Origin: Bacteroidota bacterium
GTDB lineage: Bacteria > Bacteroidota > Bacteroidia > AKYH767-A > OLB10
Length of the DNA stretch: 64,000 bases
NCBI GenBank assembly: GCA_016714535.1
Contig: JADKDR010000009.1
Span: 62,001-126,000, forward strand
Direction of reading: 5' to 3'
Part shown: positions 62,829-64,000 of the stretch, one piece after another
Position numbering within the stretch: position 1 is the stretch's first letter
Layout of the letters: the number at the start of each line of letters is the position of its first letter
Notes under the pieces: model-generated
What the model saw: the letters and a program-made list of their open reading frames with translations, nothing else
Databases searched by the model: none
Told to the model about the DNA's origin: nothing
Program-made: the position numbers and the translations under genes

Positions 62829-63929
62829 ATGTCAGAGTTTTGGCTCATGTTTAAATCTATCAGTGTTATGCTGTTTGCCTGCCTTATAATTTCCTGCAAC
62901 AGCAAGGTTAAAAAATTAAAACCCGCCTTTCAATCAATAACAGAGTCTATCTATGCATCGGGCGTGGTGAAGAGTGAAAATCAATATCAGGCATTTTCTA
63001 CAGTAAACGGAATAATCAATCAAGTATTTGTGTCAGAAGGTGATACCGTAAAAGTGGGCACACCCATACTATCCATCGCAAATGATATACAGCGCATAAA
63101 TAAAGATAACGCGGAACTTACTGCGGCATTTGCTGACATTAAAGCTAATCAGGGCAAGTTGAGCGAAGCAAAATTGATGGTTGATTTTGCATTCAAGAAA
63201 ATGAAAAGCGACTCGCTTATGTACTACCGACAAAAGGCATTGTGGGAACAGCAAGTAGGTACACGCATTGAACTCGAACAAAAGGAGCTTGCATTTCAAA
63301 ATGCGGTAAACACATATTACTCATCAATTGTAAAACTTAAAGACCTTGAGAGACAATTAAATTTTAACTCAAATCAGTCGAAAAAAAATCTCGCTATATC
63401 CAACAAAATTACCGATGACTATATAGTACGAAGCGAAATTGAAGGAGTTATATACAGCCTTACAAAAACCAAAGGCGAAATGGTAGGTATTCAATCACCT
63501 TTATGTGTAATTGGAAATGCAAGCGAATTTATACTTGAGATGCAGGTTGATGAATTTGATATTTTTAAAATTCAAACAGGTATGGAAGTAGCTGTAACCT
63601 TAGATAGTTATAAAGGAAAGGCATTTAAAGCCAAGGTAACAAAGGTAAACCCGCTTATGAATGAGCGTAGCAAAACTTTTTTGGTAGAAGCTGAATTTAT
63701 TGAGCAACCCGCATTACTCTATCCAAACATTTCGTTTGAAGCCAATATTGTACTTGCTTCCAAAGAGAAGGCATTACTAATTCCACGAAACTATCTGATA
63801 AACGATTCTATGGTTATTAAGGGTAATGGAGATAAAGTAGCTGTTAAAACTGGATTAATGGATTATCAAAAGGCAGAAATTATATCAGGCATTACAGCTG
63901 ACGACTATCTTATAGAGCCCACACAGTGA
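62829..63929 (+). CDS. HlyD-family efflux periplasmic adaptor lipoprotein
   Basis: A 366-residue protein: signal with lipobox LIISC (Cys about 23), a biotinyl-lipoyl-like half ('ASGVVKSENQYQAFSTVNGIINQVFVSEGDTVKVGTPILSI'), a long coiled-coil hairpin (about 85-190), the second lipoyl half ('DYIVRSEIEGVIYSLTKTKGEMV'), and a beta-barrel ('IQTGMEVAVTLDSYKGKAFKAKVTKVNP'). This is the MacA/HlyD adaptor layout. An internal ATG six codons in (62847) is an equally good start. Its stop overlaps the start of the next gene by 4 bp (GTGA), so the adaptor and permease are translationally coupled. Confidence 0.9.
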   Translation: MSEFWLMFKSISVMLFACLIISCNSKVKKLKPAFQSITESIYASGVVKSENQYQAFSTVNGIINQVFVSEGDTVKVGTPILSIANDIQRINKDNAELTAAFADIKANQGKLSEAKLMVDFAFKKMKSDSLMYYRQKALWEQQVGTRIELEQKELAFQNAVNTYYSSIVKLKDLERQLNFNSNQSKKNLAISNKITDDYIVRSEIEGVIYSLTKTKGEMVGIQSPLCVIGNASEFILEMQVDEFDIFKIQTGMEVAVTLDSYKGKAFKAKVTKVNPLMNERSKTFLVEAEFIEQPALLYPNISFEANIVLASKEKALLIPRNYLINDSMVIKGNGDKVAVKTGLMDYQKAEIISGITADDYLIEPTQ

Positions 63930-64000
63930 AGTACAAACTGATATATCGCATTTCTTTTTCGCTATTAATGGCAAGATGGAGACAAACTATGGTGGCAGCC
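63926..64000 (+). CDS. ABC transporter permease, 3' end cut by window edge
   Basis: The GTG at 63926 opens a frame that runs to the window end: 'VKYKLIYRISFSLLMARWRQTMVA'. This looks like the N-terminus of a FtsX/MacB-type permease: a short cytoplasmic start, then a helix beginning after Arg/Gln. The GTG overlaps the TGA of the adaptor gene. Only 25 codons are visible, so the family is a guess from context: adaptor-permease pairs of this order form MacAB-like efflux or lipoprotein-export systems. Confidence 0.65.
   Translation, partial: MKYKLIYRISFSLLMARWRQTMVAA

Noticed and set aside
1..64000. CRISPR arrays, prophage, integrons, insertion sequences
   Set aside because: No short regularly spaced repeats, transposase, integrase or phage genes were found in either strand.

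Overview
The window is AT-rich bacterial chromosome from a member of the Bacteroidota, probably a Chitinophagales/Sphingobacteriales-like gliding-type bacterium. The evidence is seven large secreted proteins ending in type IX secretion (T9SS) sorting domains, including one type B 'gliding-motility' C-terminus, many SxxC lipoproteins, the Bacteroidota -7 promoter element TAnnTTTG in front of at least nine genes, split transketolase, a six-domain ribosomal protein S1 and a GyrA + TPR gene pair. No tRNA, rRNA, CRISPR array, prophage or intact insertion sequence was seen. The T9SS machinery itself lies outside the window.

Layout. 0-9.9 kb: edge of a TPR gene, a lipoprotein, an M13 metalloendopeptidase, a structured 530-bp intergenic region, a six-repeat PPC-domain T9SS cargo, queE, a LiaF-like membrane protein and an AhpD-like protein. 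10-16.5 kb: a CotH-type and a kelch-type T9SS cargo (both broken by one-base indels), a DUF4907 lipoprotein, an enolase-superfamily dipeptide epimerase, and dapA with a DUF6913 gene. 16.9-20.6 kb: a five-gene operon, apparently for copper, built on an MbnP lipoprotein and its MbnH-type di-heme partner. 20.6-21.8 kb: a gene-poor gap. 21.8-25.6 kb: gyrA and a TPR gene. 25.9-28.7 kb: a sugar operon (fucose-type mutarotase, fucose-type permease, nucleotidyltransferase-GHMP kinase fusion). 28.8-36.4 kb: tandem YdeI-like genes, an Rrf2 regulator, hpd, a giant type B T9SS protein, rlmD and an NlpC/P60 lysin. 37-47 kb: a secreted propeller-like protein, DUF4349, a HerA-like ATPase, holB, rpsA, transketolase N-subunit and a VWA protein. 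47.4-56.8 kb: an S8 protease, two GT-C-like membrane proteins, a secreted cyanophycinase-like peptidase and an exported VOC protein. 57.2-61.6 kb: a stress/acetate-metabolism cluster (CBS protein, two universal stress proteins, a hypothetical, a CoA-transferase). 61.8-64 kb: an L,D-transpeptidase-like lipoprotein divergent from an RND/ABC-type efflux adaptor and the start of its permease.

The most interesting parts are the MbnP/MbnH copper locus with a perfect hairpin abutting the MbnH start, the unusual nucleotidyltransferase-GHMP kinase fusion in a fucose-like operon, and the structured leader region before the PPC protein (competing hairpins plus a perfect operator-like dyad). A recurring technical signal must be kept in mind: six genes are interrupted by one- or two-base indels, mostly in short homopolymers, and in each case the protein resumes perfectly in another frame. 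This looks more like sequencing or assembly error than real decay.
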